From: Chondromyces crocatus
GTDB lineage: Bacteria > Myxococcota_A > Polyangia > Polyangiales > Polyangiaceae
Reading direction: 5' to 3'
NCBI RefSeq assembly: GCF_001189295.1
Contig: NZ_CP012159.1
Location: 11,055,856 to 11,119,855, forward strand
DNA length: 64,000 nt
The notes below the pieces were generated by a model, which had not been told where the DNA came from, searched no databases, and worked only from the letters and a program-made list of their open reading frames with translations. A program made the position numbers and the translations under genes. Positions 33,872 through 42,608 of this stretch are shown here, in pieces. Every line of letters begins with the position of its first letter. The first letter of the stretch is position 1.

Positions 33872-35695
33872 ATGCCCTACAAGCCCATCGAATCCTACGG
33901 CGTCATCGGAGACATGCATTCGGTCGCGCTGGTCGGCATGGATGGCTCCATCGATTGGTGCTGTCTGCCCCACTTCGATTCACCCAGCATCTTCGCGGCC
34001 ATCCTGGACGATGAAAAGGGCGGCCATTTCCAGATCGTCGCCACCCACGAGGCGTCGTTCAAGCAGATGTACCTGCCGGACACGAACGTCCTGCTCACCC
34101 GGTTCCTCGGGGCCGAGGGCGTCGGCGAGGTCTGCGATTTCATGCCCATCCACCGGGACAAGCACGGCAACCGGAACGGCATTCACCAGATCGTGCGCAT
34201 CGTCCGCGCCGTCCGAGGATCGATCCATTTCCGCCTGAGTTGCCGCCCGGCGATGGACTTCGCGCGGCGCGAGCACGAGGTCGTCCTCCTCCCCGAGGGG
34301 GCCGTGTTCGACTCCGAGGGCCAGGATGTCATTCTGCTCAGCCCCGTCCCGCTCAAAGAGGATGGCAAGGGTGGCGTCACGGCCGAGTTCGTCGTCGAGG
34401 CAGGCTCGTGCGTCACCTTCGCGCTGCGGCACGCGGACGACTGGACCGCACGAAATGACCTGCTCTCGATGGCCATCGACGGCGAGGAGGCGCGGTCGCG
34501 CACCGTCCAGTTCTGGCGCGACTGGCTCAGCAAGAGCAAGTACGAGGGGCGCTGGCGCGAGATGGTCAACCGCTCCGCGCTGGTGCTCAAGCTGCTGACC
34601 TTCGAGCCGACGGGCGCGATCGTGGCGGCGCCGACCACCAGCTTGCCCGAGGAGATCGGCGGAGTCCGGAACTGGGATTACCGCTACGTCTGGATCCGCG
34701 ACGCGGCGTTCACGCTCTATGCGTTCCTTCGCCTCGGCTTCACCGAGGAGGCGACGCAGTTCATGGAGTGGCTGCGGGCGCGCGTCTCCGAGCACGATGG
34801 GCCGAGCGGGCCGCTGCAGCTGATGTACGGAATCGATGGGCGGCACGAGCTGCCCGAGATCGATCTCAGCCACCTCGACGGCTACCGCGGCTCACATCCG
34901 GTGCGGGTCGGCAACCTGGCGCGCACCCAGCTCCAGCTCGACATCTACGGGGAGCTGATCGACGCCGTGTACATCTACGACCGCCACGCAAAGCGGATCT
35001 CCTATGACTTCTGGTGCGATCTGCGCCGGATGGTCTACTGGGTGATCGACAACTGGGAGCGCGAGGACGAGGGCGTGTGGGAGGTGCGCAACGGGAGGCG
35101 GCAGTTCGTCTACTCGAAGGTGCAGTGCTGGGTGGCCCTCGATCGCGCGCTGCGCATCGCGGACAGCCGCTCGTTCCCGATCGACAGGCCCCGGGTCATC
35201 GCGGCGCGCGACAAGATCTACGAGACCATCATGGCGCTGGGCTACGACAAGGAGCGGCAGACCTTCGTCCAGGTCTTCGGGGAGAACGCGCTCGACGCGA
35301 GCAACCTGATCATGCCGCTGATGCGGTTCATCGCGGCCGATGATCCGCGCATGCTCGGCACGCTCGATGAGACGCTGAAGCAGCTCGTGAGCGACAGCCT
35401 GGTGTACCGCTACGAGCTGGAGAAGGGGTCGGGGCTCGGTGACGGGCTGACCGGTAAGGAAGGCACGTTCAGCATCTGCACGTTCTGGCTCGTGGAGGCC
35501 CTCGCCCGCGCCGGTAGGCACCGGCAGGCGCGCTTCATCTTCGAGAAGATGCTCACGTACGCGAACCATCTGGGCCTGTACTCCGAGCAGATCGGGCACA
35601 GCGGCGAGGCCCTCGGCAACTTCCCCCAGGCGTTCACCCACCTCGGCCTGGTGAGCGCGGCGTTCTACCTGAACCGCGTGGTCGGCAAGGAGTAG
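33872..35695 (+). CDS. Glycoside hydrolase family 15 (glucoamylase/trehalase-like)
   Basis: 607 aa, usual for bacterial GH15 proteins. It begins [20 protein letters not shown], typical of the family; the (alpha/alpha)6 barrel covers about 215-600 with [20 protein letters not shown], a trp-rich substrate region and [13 protein letters not shown] near the end. No signal peptide, so cytoplasmic. Related enzymes cleave alpha-glucosidic bonds of trehalose or maltooligosaccharides; which one cannot be told here. Stands alone as a single-gene unit. Confidence 0.9.
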   Translation: MPYKPIESYGVIGDMHSVALVGMDGSIDWCCLPHFDSPSIFAAILDDEKGGHFQIVATHEASFKQMYLPDTNVLLTRFLGAEGVGEVCDFMPIHRDKHGNRNGIHQIVRIVRAVRGSIHFRLSCRPAMDFARREHEVVLLPEGAVFDSEGQDVILLSPVPLKEDGKGGVTAEFVVEAGSCVTFALRHADDWTARNDLLSMAIDGEEARSRTVQFWRDWLSKSKYEGRWREMVNRSALVLKLLTFEPTGAIVAAPTTSLPEEIGGVRNWDYRYVWIRDAAFTLYAFLRLGFTEEATQFMEWLRARVSEHDGPSGPLQLMYGIDGRHELPEIDLSHLDGYRGSHPVRVGNLARTQLQLDIYGELIDAVYIYDRHAKRISYDFWCDLRRMVYWVIDNWEREDEGVWEVRNGRRQFVYSKVQCWVALDRALRIADSRSFPIDRPRVIAARDKIYETIMALGYDKERQTFVQVFGENALDASNLIMPLMRFIAADDPRMLGTLDETLKQLVSDSLVYRYELEKGSGLGDGLTGKEGTFSICTFWLVEALARAGRHRQARFIFEKMLTYANHLGLYSEQIGHSGEALGNFPQAFTHLGLVSAAFYLNRVVGKE

Positions 35696-35749
35696 TAATC
35701 CCTGCACCTACCTGGTGCGCCGCCAGCCCGTCCGGGGTAGATTCGGTCG

Positions 35750-37258
35750 GTGCGCCGTTGCGCCTTCGTTCTCGTTCTCGTCACCGCGCTCGCGTCCTGT
35801 CAGGAGAGTGTTCCCGACCGTGGCCTGCCCACCGCCACGTCCACGCCGACGTCGGCCAGCGTCGCGCTCACGGGCTCGGGAGCCGCCGTGGCTCCAGGCG
35901 CGACCACGGAGCCCGCCGTGCCGGCCGCCTCGGCCAGCGTCGGCTCGGCCTCCAGTGCAGCCGCGTCGGCCAGCGTCGGCTCGGTCTCCAGCGCGGCGGC
36001 GTCGAGCAGCGCGGCGGCGTCGAGCAGCGCGGCGGCGTCGAGCAACGCGGCGGCGTCGAGCAGCGCATCCCCCAGCGCGTCTTCGTCTGCCGGCCCCGCC
36101 GCGGAGCTCCTGGCGGAGGCGTGCGTGCTGCGCCGCGGGCCTGTGTTGCTCCCGACGACGGGCCCAGCGCTGCTTCGGCGAGGGGGCGGTGGGGCCACCG
36201 ACGAGCTACGGGTGATCTTCAACCGTGACGGGTCGGGGCACGAGACCAGCCCGATGTTCCCGCAGCTCTCCCCGGCGCCGCCGAGGAGTGCCACCACGCC
36301 GGTCGCCCTGCCTCCGCTGACGGGCCCAGCGCCGCCCGCCACGCCACCGCCTGCCCTCGACCGTGCGAACTGGCCTGCTTGCACTGCGGCCGGTGGCTCC
36401 CTGTATTGCATGGATCTCCAGGGCGCCATCCGACGCGGGCCGCTCGCTGGAGGTGAGCGCAAGCCGATCGCGACCGGCCGCCGCGGGACCACGCTCGCCG
36501 CCGCGCCGCTGCCCGAGGACCACACGGTCGTCGCCTTCCTCGCGGATCGGAAGACCACGGAGGGCGTGGTCACGCAGGCGTTCATCGCGCTGGACGACAG
36601 CCCGGCCGTGCCGCTCTCGGAGGACGGCGCCGGGGCGACGTTCGTCACGCTGATGCCCTGGAAGGATGGGGCGCTCGCCATGTACATCGATGCGCGCGCG
36701 GCGCTGACGCCGGTCCACGCGCGCATGCTGCGCCGCACGGCGCAAGGGCAGCTCGCGCTCGGTCCGGACGCCGTGATCTTCGTGGGTGGCGGCTTCGAGG
36801 CGCGCATGGCGGGGGCGCTCACGCAGACCGAGGCTGGCTCGGTGTTCGCCCTGATTCCGACATCGCACAGCGACTCTGGGTTCGGGATGGCGGCGATTCG
36901 CTTGAGCGATCCCCCCCGCATCGACGAGCCGGTGGTCTGGTCGATGTACCCGAACGGCCTCAGTCCGGCGCCGATCACGGCCACGCGCGGGCGTGGGCCG
37001 CCGCGGGTGGTGCGGGCTCGGCCGAGCGCTCCGGAGCCGGGGGCGAAGGCGGTGCTCGAGCTGGGCCATCTCCTCGAAGACGGGAGCTTCGCCGCGCATT
37101 GCATCGCGGCGAAGGCGGGGTCGTTCACGCATGTCGCGATGGAGCCCGAGCACGACGGCAGCGTGTGGCTGACCTACACGACGAGCGATGGGACCTGGCT
37201 CGAACAGCGCGGTGGTTCGATGCCCAGATCCGGGGGTCCAGCGCGGCGTGTCGAGTGA
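35750..37258 (+). CDS. Hypothetical lipoprotein with Ala/Ser low-complexity linker
   Basis: 502 aa from a GTG start at 35750. Lipobox in VTALASCQE (about residue 15). Residues 40-125 are a low-complexity Ala/Ser linker encoded by 36-nt and 18-nt tandem repeats. The rest (about 130-502) looks like a beta-propeller-type folded domain with repeated strands, but no family is recognised. Probably a surface-exposed outer-membrane lipoprotein. Confidence 0.75.
   Translation: MRRCAFVLVLVTALASCQESVPDRGLPTATSTPTSASVALTGSGAAVAPGATTEPAVPAASASVGSASSAAASASVGSVSSAAASSSAAASSSAAASSNAAASSSASPSASSSAGPAAELLAEACVLRRGPVLLPTTGPALLRRGGGGATDELRVIFNRDGSGHETSPMFPQLSPAPPRSATTPVALPPLTGPAPPATPPPALDRANWPACTAAGGSLYCMDLQGAIRRGPLAGGERKPIATGRRGTTLAAAPLPEDHTVVAFLADRKTTEGVVTQAFIALDDSPAVPLSEDGAGATFVTLMPWKDGALAMYIDARAALTPVHARMLRRTAQGQLALGPDAVIFVGGGFEARMAGALTQTEAGSVFALIPTSHSDSGFGMAAIRLSDPPRIDEPVVWSMYPNGLSPAPITATRGRGPPRVVRARPSAPEPGAKAVLELGHLLEDGSFAAHCIAAKAGSFTHVAMEPEHDGSVWLTYTTSDGTWLEQRGGSMPRSGGPARRVE
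35931..36064. repeat. Coding tandem repeats (36 bp x 2, 18 bp x 4)
   Basis: Two 36-bp copies at 35931-36002 are followed by and overlap four 18-bp copies GCGGCGGCGTCGAGCAGC at 35993-36064, the third with one change. They encode the Ala/Ser linker of the lipoprotein; all are multiples of 3, so changes in copy number keep the frame. Confidence 0.9.
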
Positions 37259-37267
37259 GTCGAGGCG

Positions 37268-37284
37268 CGCGGAGAGGCTCCGCG
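37268..37284 (+). terminator. Hairpin terminator after the Ala/Ser lipoprotein gene
   Basis: CGCGGAG (37268-37274), loop AGG, CTCCGCG (37278-37284), starting 10 nt after the stop codon and followed by a TTCACTTACTT tail. Confidence 0.6.
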
Positions 37285-37390
37285 TTCACTTACTTGTGGT
37301 AGGCGTGGAACGATTGCCCAGCTCGGCCCGTCTACCACGATCAACAGACCATCCACATCATCCGACCGATATCCACTACCAGGAGGTTTC

Positions 37391-38197
37391 ATGCCGAGAG
37401 TCAACGTGCGCGGCTGCGAGCTTTATTACGAGGACTCCGCGGCCAGGGGGCAAGCCGTCGTCTTCGTTCACGGGGTCTGGATGAGCGGCCGCTTCTTTCA
37501 ACCACAATTTCTCGCGCTCGGAGAACAGTTCCGGATCGTCGTTCCCGATCTCCGCGGTCACGGGCGCTCTGCACAGGTCCCCGTGGGCCACACGGTCCCG
37601 ACCTATGCGCGCGATCTGCGCGGTCTCCTCGAAACGCTGAAGCTCGACGACGTCGTGCTCGTGGGCTGGTCGATGGGCTGCATGGTCATCTGGGACTACA
37701 TTCAGCAGTTCGGGACGCAGGGGATTCGCGGCACGGTGCTCGTCGATCAATCTCCCTGCGACTTCAAGAGCGACGACTGGCCTTTCGGGGCCTTCGATCT
37801 GCCGCAACTGACAGCCATCATGGACCTGGTGCAGACCAACCGGGATGCCTTCGTCCACGACTTCATCTCGCTCATGGGGGCGGAGGAGCCGAACGACGAG
37901 CAGCGGCAATGGTTCTTCGACGAGATCACCCGCCCCTCCGAGGCGATCGCGAGCGCCATCCTGTTCGATCAGACGATGCGCGACTACCGCCCGATGCTGG
38001 AGCACATCAATGTGCCCACGCTGGTGGGGTGCGGCCGCAAGGACAAGCTGGTCCCGACGGCCGCGAGCGAGCACGTCGCCCGGCAGATCCCAGGCGCGAG
38101 GCACGTGATCTTCGATAACAGCGGGCATTGCCCCTTCCTCGACGAGCCCGAGCGCGTCAACGAGGAGCTCGCGCGTTTCATTCAATCGTTGCAATAG
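37391..38197 (+). CDS. Alpha/beta hydrolase
   Basis: 268 aa, full length for the family. Strand and oxyanion region VVFVHGVWMSGRFF, nucleophile elbow VGWSMGCMV (Ser near residue 95), acid in GCGRKDKLVP and catalytic His in DNSGHCPFLDEPERV. No signal peptide, so cytosolic. Close in type to haloperoxidase/esterase members; substrate unknown. Start supported by a CCAGGAGG site 4-5 nt before ATG. The gene ends 143 bp before the selenoprotein start. Confidence 0.9.
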   Translation: MPRVNVRGCELYYEDSAARGQAVVFVHGVWMSGRFFQPQFLALGEQFRIVVPDLRGHGRSAQVPVGHTVPTYARDLRGLLETLKLDDVVLVGWSMGCMVIWDYIQQFGTQGIRGTVLVDQSPCDFKSDDWPFGAFDLPQLTAIMDLVQTNRDAFVHDFISLMGAEEPNDEQRQWFFDEITRPSEAIASAILFDQTMRDYRPMLEHINVPTLVGCGRKDKLVPTAASEHVARQIPGARHVIFDNSGHCPFLDEPERVNEELARFIQSLQ

Positions 38198-38340
38198 GCT
38201 CGGGCGGCACTCTCTTCGACCTGCCCACGGACGCCCGCACGGGGCGAGACGCAGCGCGACGATGCGAGACCAGGGTGGCGCACCGACGTCACCGGGCGGG
38301 TCGTCGTGACAGGGTCCGAGCGCGCCGGTATGCTGGGGCC

Positions 38341-39366
38341 ATGGCCTGGATTCCGACGACGGACATCGCCGATGCGCAAGGGGAGCTGCTCGAGACGTAC
38401 CGGGCGCTGATGTCGCGTCCTCTTCCAGCGGTGTACCAGCCGATGCATGGCGGGGCTCCGGGCATCATCCGCGCGCACAGCCTCGACCCCGCGCTGATGC
38501 GGGCGGTGTTCGGGGCCTCGGGGGCGCTGCACAAGGGGCCGCTGCCGTCGGCGGAGTACGAGCTCGTCGCCGCGGTGACCTCGCGCGCGGGGCAGTGCCT
38601 CTACTGAACGACCGCTCACGCAGAGTTTCTGCGTGCAATCTCCGGTGACGACGCTGTGGCCACGCAGGTGCTGCGTGATCCGAGGCGGCTCGTCCTCTCC
38701 GCGCGGTGGCAAGCGCTGGCCGAGCTGGCGACGCAGCTCGCCGAGGCGCCGTGGTCGGTGGACGACGCGCGGTTCGCTGGGGTCATGGCTGCAGGGCTGT
38801 CGGTCGGCGAGATTGCGCATGCGGTGGCCATCGTGGGGATGTTCAGCCATTTCACGCGGGCCGCGGACGCGACGGGCATTGCGCCGGACTATGCGTCACC
38901 GCTCCCGCGTCTCGAGGTGGACGAGAACCGGGTGCCCGCGCCGAGGCCGGCGCTCGATGGACGTCCAGCGCGCGCGGCCCGGGCGCCGCTCGCTCGGGTG
39001 TTGCCAGACATCGCCGCCGCCTTCAGCCGGTGGCGCGAGCAGGTGTTCGTGGCCGCGGGGGCCTTGACGGAGGGCGACCGGGCCGTCCTCGCGCAGGCGG
39101 TCGCGCGGGCCCTCGGCGATGCCGTTCCCGGTGATGCCGTTCCCGGTGATGCTGCGAGCGTGGGCGCGCTGGGTGGCTCACCCTCTCACCGCGAGGTCGC
39201 GCTCGCCGCCTTTGCGGAGAAACTCACCGTGGCGCCGTGGCGGATGCGGGAGGCTGACCTCGAGGTGCTGCGCGGGCTCGGGCTCGACGATCGGGCGATC
39301 CTGCACGCCATCGCGGTCGTGGGCTTTCAGAACCAGGACTCGCGGGTCCGGCTCGCGCTCGGGTGA
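38341..39366 (+). CDS. AhpD-like selenoprotein (TGA read as selenocysteine), two-domain
   Basis: Read as one 341-aa protein with selenocysteine at residue 89 (TGA at 38605-38607). The N-terminal half is an AhpD/carboxymuconolactone-decarboxylase-type helical domain. Its active site is Glu74, Cys86, Sec89, His93; the spacing equals that of E118-C130-C133-H137 in Mycobacterium tuberculosis AhpD. So TGA stands exactly at the resolving/peroxidatic second Cys of CxxCxxxH. The frame stays open for 252 more codons with normal codon use and family-typical sequence (SVDDARFAGVMAAGLSVGEI). A second AhpD-like half (about 215-341) lacks the redox motif and has a DAVPG repeat instead. Likely a thiol/selenol peroxidase or oxidoreductase. 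Without Sec insertion the product would stop after 88 residues. selA, selB, selC and selD are not in this window and must exist elsewhere. Confidence 0.85.
38605..38635 (+). promoter_or_regulatory. Sec codon and bacterial SECIS-like hairpin
   Basis: TGA at 38605-38607. Sixteen nt later is the apical loop AGTTT (38624-38628), closed by a perfect 7-bp stem CACGCAG (38617-38623) and CTGCGTG (38629-38635). Bacterial SECIS elements are stem-loops just after the UGA with a small apical loop carrying G in its first two positions; this loop has G second. The codons in the stem-loop include GCA, TTT, CGT and GCA, disfavoured here, as if chosen for RNA pairing. Confidence 0.8.
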
Positions 39367-39378
39367 CGCGAGCTCGGG

Positions 39379-39418
39379 GATGGGCCTGGCGCGCGCTCCG
39401 GTGTGCACCAGGCCCATC
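39379..39418. terminator. Bidirectional terminator between convergent genes
   Basis: GATGGGCCTGG (39379-39389) and CCAGGCCCATC (39408-39418) form a perfect 11-bp stem with an 18-nt loop, between the selenoprotein stop (39366) and the stop of the minus-strand monooxygenase gene (39437). Confidence 0.8.
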
Positions 39419-39436
39419 ATCGCCTGTCGGATCGGG

Positions 39437-40651
39437 CTACTTCGCCGAGCAGGTGGCGATCTCGGTCCCGCAGGCCGTCATCGGGTTCTTGCCGCTCATC
39501 AGGCTGAGCAGAATGCAGCGCGACACGTCCGAGACCTCCTTCGAGACGTCGGGGGAGGCGTCGACGATGCAGCCTTGAAATGCGAGGTCGCCCTCCGTCG
39601 CGTTGGAGAACGCGCCCTCGATGCAGTCGAGCGTCTGCGCGCAGGTTGCCGTCCCATCGCCGATCCACTCGGCGCCGATGCCGACCGTCTCACCAGGACG
39701 CTCGGGATCGGCGGAGCAGTTCGAGGTCGCGATGTCGGCCGGGTAGTACGAGCCGATGAGCATGCACATCTCGTCCGTCGAGCGAGGTCCCTGGTAGACG
39801 GTGTGCTGGCCCGGGTTCTGGTAGTCGCAGGCGTAATCGAGCGTGTCTCCCGCCTTCAGCTCGAAGCCTCCTTCGAACGATTTCACCGGGACGTCCTCCC
39901 AGCGCTCGCTCTCGTAGAAGGGCTGCCCGGTGGAGGTCTGGGCGAAGTAGCCGACGCCGCGGGCGTGCATGTGCGACTGGACGTTGGCGATGGTGATGTC
40001 CCGGCGCACGGGGCAGCGCATGCGCGCGCGGCGCTGCGACTGCGCGTCCACCTTGATGAAGGCGTTGTAGAGGAACAGGATGTCGCCCTCTTCCTCCACC
40101 TGCTCTTCGGGGATCGTGTACAGGTTGACGGCCAGTTCGGGCTCCAGCACGTCACCCGAGGCGTTGATGTAGTGCGCGTTCATCAGGAGCACCGCGCCTG
40201 GCCGGATGCGCATGGCCACGTGCGAGGGGAAGGCCACGATCGAGCTGCCTTCACCGTTCTGAGATCCTCCGACCAGCTTGGTGACGGACCAGCCGTTCGT
40301 CGCGCCGTCGGAGCAGTCGAAGACGCCACTCGTATCGATCGGGGTGCCGTCATCCTTGGCCGTCGGGATCTCGTCGTAGGACGTTTCGTAGAGGAGCACG
40401 TGGTGGCTTCCGGCAGAGAAGCGCACTTCGTCGCGGTTGACGTAGAGGCCCTCGGGGGGGGCCTTCATGAACTGACAGTGCTCGGCTTCGACGCCAGGAT
40501 CGAGGCGGGTGACCATCGAGAACTGGGCGCCTGCGGTGGGCTTCGGCAAGAGCCCTTCGTCGGGGTTCGAAGGTTCGCCTTCGTCGGCGCTGGCACAGCC
40601 GAAGAGCCCCATGACGAGCGCCAGGCCGGCAAGATGGAGGTTGGTTCGCAT
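39437..40651 (-). CDS. PHM-like copper type II monooxygenase-fold lipoprotein
   Basis: 404 aa. Lipobox in LVMGLFGCAS at about residue 19. The fold resembles the copper type II ascorbate-dependent monooxygenases (peptidylglycine/dopamine hydroxylases). Candidate copper ligands can be read in order: SHHVLLY, NAHYIN, then HMHARG and the Met in DEMCMLIGSYYP. Many Cys pairs fit an extracytoplasmic protein. A C-terminal part with five or six Cys (CAQTLDCIEG and similar) follows. Substrate unknown; bacterial members are little studied. ATG at 40651 begins the lipoprotein signal. Lies downstream of the PQQ-domain gene on the same strand. Confidence 0.8.
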   Translation of the reverse strand: MRTNLHLAGLALVMGLFGCASADEGEPSNPDEGLLPKPTAGAQFSMVTRLDPGVEAEHCQFMKAPPEGLYVNRDEVRFSAGSHHVLLYETSYDEIPTAKDDGTPIDTSGVFDCSDGATNGWSVTKLVGGSQNGEGSSIVAFPSHVAMRIRPGAVLLMNAHYINASGDVLEPELAVNLYTIPEEQVEEEGDILFLYNAFIKVDAQSQRRARMRCPVRRDITIANVQSHMHARGVGYFAQTSTGQPFYESERWEDVPVKSFEGGFELKAGDTLDYACDYQNPGQHTVYQGPRSTDEMCMLIGSYYPADIATSNCSADPERPGETVGIGAEWIGDGTATCAQTLDCIEGAFSNATEGDLAFQGCIVDASPDVSKEVSDVSRCILLSLMSGKNPMTACGTEIATCSAK

Positions 40652-40895
40652 GGGCGCAACGATGGGCCCGCTGGGAGAGGAGTCAAGGCTGCGGCACGGC
40701 TCCACCGCCGTGCGCGACGACGTTTGAAGGTGCGCTGACATGTCGCATTCCAGCGCGCTTCGGTCACGTCGGGCTCATCCCGTCGACCGTTGCCGGGGGT
40801 CCGAGAAGCAAGGGCGGACTCCCGAGGATCGGTGGAGATGTCAGGATCACGAGGTTCAGCGCCGAGGGACGGACGGTGCCTGGCAGGCGCTCACG

Positions 40896-41405
40896 TCAGA
40901 TCGGCTTGACCGTCTTTCCAGCGACGGCGAGCTCCACATTGGCGAGGAACCTGCCGCCGTAGCCGTGTTCACTGGCGCGCTGCCAGAGGATCTGCCCCGT
41001 CGAGATCGAGCAGGCCATGACGCCACCGCCGTGGAACAGGATCACCTGGCCGCCATCGACGAGCGTCGTGGCCGAGAAGCTGCCATGAGGCTGGTCCATG
41101 TCCAGCGTCTGCATCCAGAGAGGGTGGCCCGATCGGTAGTCGAGCGCCGTGATCTGCGCATACATGGCTTTGTTGCGAAGCATGCCGCGGTCGCGCAGCT
41201 GAGCGGTCACCACGAACACCCGCTCTACGGGCGTCAGCTCCACCGCGATCCGGGCGTAGGCTGGGCACGGCGAAGCGCTGTGGGGGGGCTCCGCGTTCGT
41301 CTGGAAGCGCCAGGCCGTCTGGCCCGTGGTGCGATCGTAAGCGACGATGAGGCCGTCGAACGCCGTCACGATCAAGGGCCCCGAGGAGTACGCCGCGTGC
41401 TGCAT
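40896..41405 (-). CDS. PQQ-type beta-propeller fragment
   Basis: 169 aa. Three propeller-blade strands of the PQQ-repeat kind are seen: LIVAYDRTTGQTAWRFQT, ITALDYRSGHPLWMQTL and MACSISTGQILWQRA. A full propeller needs six to eight blades, and there is no signal peptide, so this may be a remnant or a partial protein. ATG at 41405 is chosen over a TTG at 41441. No catalytic residues can be assigned. 244 bp without a gene separate it from the monooxygenase start. Confidence 0.6.
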   Translation of the reverse strand: MQHAAYSSGPLIVTAFDGLIVAYDRTTGQTAWRFQTNAEPPHSASPCPAYARIAVELTPVERVFVVTAQLRDRGMLRNKAMYAQITALDYRSGHPLWMQTLDMDQPHGSFSATTLVDGGQVILFHGGGVMACSISTGQILWQRASEHGYGGRFLANVELAVAGKTVKPI

Positions 41406-41544
41406 GGAGCCGGACCCTAGTACAGCGTGAGGGACCAGCAAACGATGCGCGCCGGGGCGTCATCCTCGCGGTGCGGCCGTTCTCGGAGGCGTGGCGCCGT
41501 GCGCTGTCGGGCTGCATGCAGCCGTCGACCGGCAGCGGCGAAGC

Positions 41545-42579
41545 TCAGGGCTTGGTGTAGAGGGCGCTGCGCAAGCCGAGGTAGAACCCCGGTTGCCGCA
41601 CCGAGCCGCTCCACGTGTAGTCGATGTACGCCCAGGGCCCCATCGACAGCTTCCACAGGCGGATGCCCTCGTAGAACGCGCCGACGCCGATGCGTGACGA
41701 GCCGCCGCCGTCGATGAGCTTGCTCTCGCTGTCGGCGGTGGTGGTGGAGGAGATGGCGAAGCCGGTGTCGAGGTTCAGGCCGATGTCGCGCCAGATGCCG
41801 CCCAGCCAGTACATGGGGAACACGTCGGTGTGGAACATGAAGCCCTGGGTGGAGGTGTGGTGGTCGCCCGCGATCATGGCCGACAGGGAGCCGCCGAGGC
41901 CGAAGACCAACCAGTCGGTCAGGGCAGCGCCGATCCAGAGCGAGCCACCTCCGCCGATGCCGACGCCGGTCTCGGTGTAGTAGCGCTCGTAGCCGATCTT
42001 GAGGGCGTCGTTGGGGAACCCGGCCGAGTGGCCGAGCATGACGCCGCCTGCGATGCCTGCGGTGAAGCCGTAGCGTCGCTCTCGGGGCTCGTTCTCCCAG
42101 GGCTTCGGGGCGTCGGGAGCGGGAGGGGGTGTCACAGGCTCCTCGGCCACGGCGCTGGAGGCGGCAGGCATGGTGCTGGAGGAGCTGGACGCGGCAGTCG
42201 GCGGTCTGGAGGCGGCAGGCGTGGATGCAAGGGGCGCCACTGCCGCGGGGGACGATGCGGCCGAGGTGGGTGATGCAGGGGGCGCCGCCACCGCGTCGGG
42301 CGCAGCATCCGCCGGGGGCGTGGAAGGGGGCGCGGCCGGCGCGGCTGGCGCCGTTGGCGCAGACGCTGGTGACGAGGGGCGCTCGTCGACAGGCGCGGCC
42401 GAGGAAGCTGGCCGGGGCGCCGTGGGCTGGGCTGCAGGGGAGACCGGCTGTGCCCAAGCCCCGGCAGGGTCGAAGAGCATGGCGAGCAGCGGGACGGCCA
42501 CGAGGGGCCTCGGGCCGTGGTTCATCGGCCGGGCCGACCGGGGCTGACCCTTCCGGGAGAAGCGAAGAGACGTCGCCAT
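41545..42579 (-). CDS. Probable outer-membrane beta-barrel protein with Pro/Ala linker
   Basis: 344 aa. Signal peptide near residues 20-44 (ending GAWAQP), then a 120-residue Pro/Ala/Ser-rich segment, then about 190 residues of alternating strands with Gly/aromatic pattern (GIGGGGSLWIGAALTDWLVF, GLNLDTGFAISSTTT-like) ending in YLGLRSALYTKP, as in small outer-membrane barrels. No family recognised. An AAGGAAG site 8 nt upstream supports ATG at 42579; MNHG at 42525 is an alternative that gives a shorter signal peptide. Divergent from the radical SAM gene with a 29-bp gap. Confidence 0.75.
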   Translation of the reverse strand: MATSLRFSRKGQPRSARPMNHGPRPLVAVPLLAMLFDPAGAWAQPVSPAAQPTAPRPASSAAPVDERPSSPASAPTAPAAPAAPPSTPPADAAPDAVAAPPASPTSAASSPAAVAPLASTPAASRPPTAASSSSSTMPAASSAVAEEPVTPPPAPDAPKPWENEPRERRYGFTAGIAGGVMLGHSAGFPNDALKIGYERYYTETGVGIGGGGSLWIGAALTDWLVFGLGGSLSAMIAGDHHTSTQGFMFHTDVFPMYWLGGIWRDIGLNLDTGFAISSTTTADSESKLIDGGGSSRIGVGAFYEGIRLWKLSMGPWAYIDYTWSGSVRQPGFYLGLRSALYTKP

Positions 42580-42608
42580 GGCGGGAGCTTCCTTATACGA
42601 TCGGGCGC

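Noticed and set aside
38341-38607. Separate 88-aa gene ending at TGA
   Set aside because: The frame continues with the catalytic His and family-like sequence, and a SECIS-like hairpin follows, so readthrough fits better.
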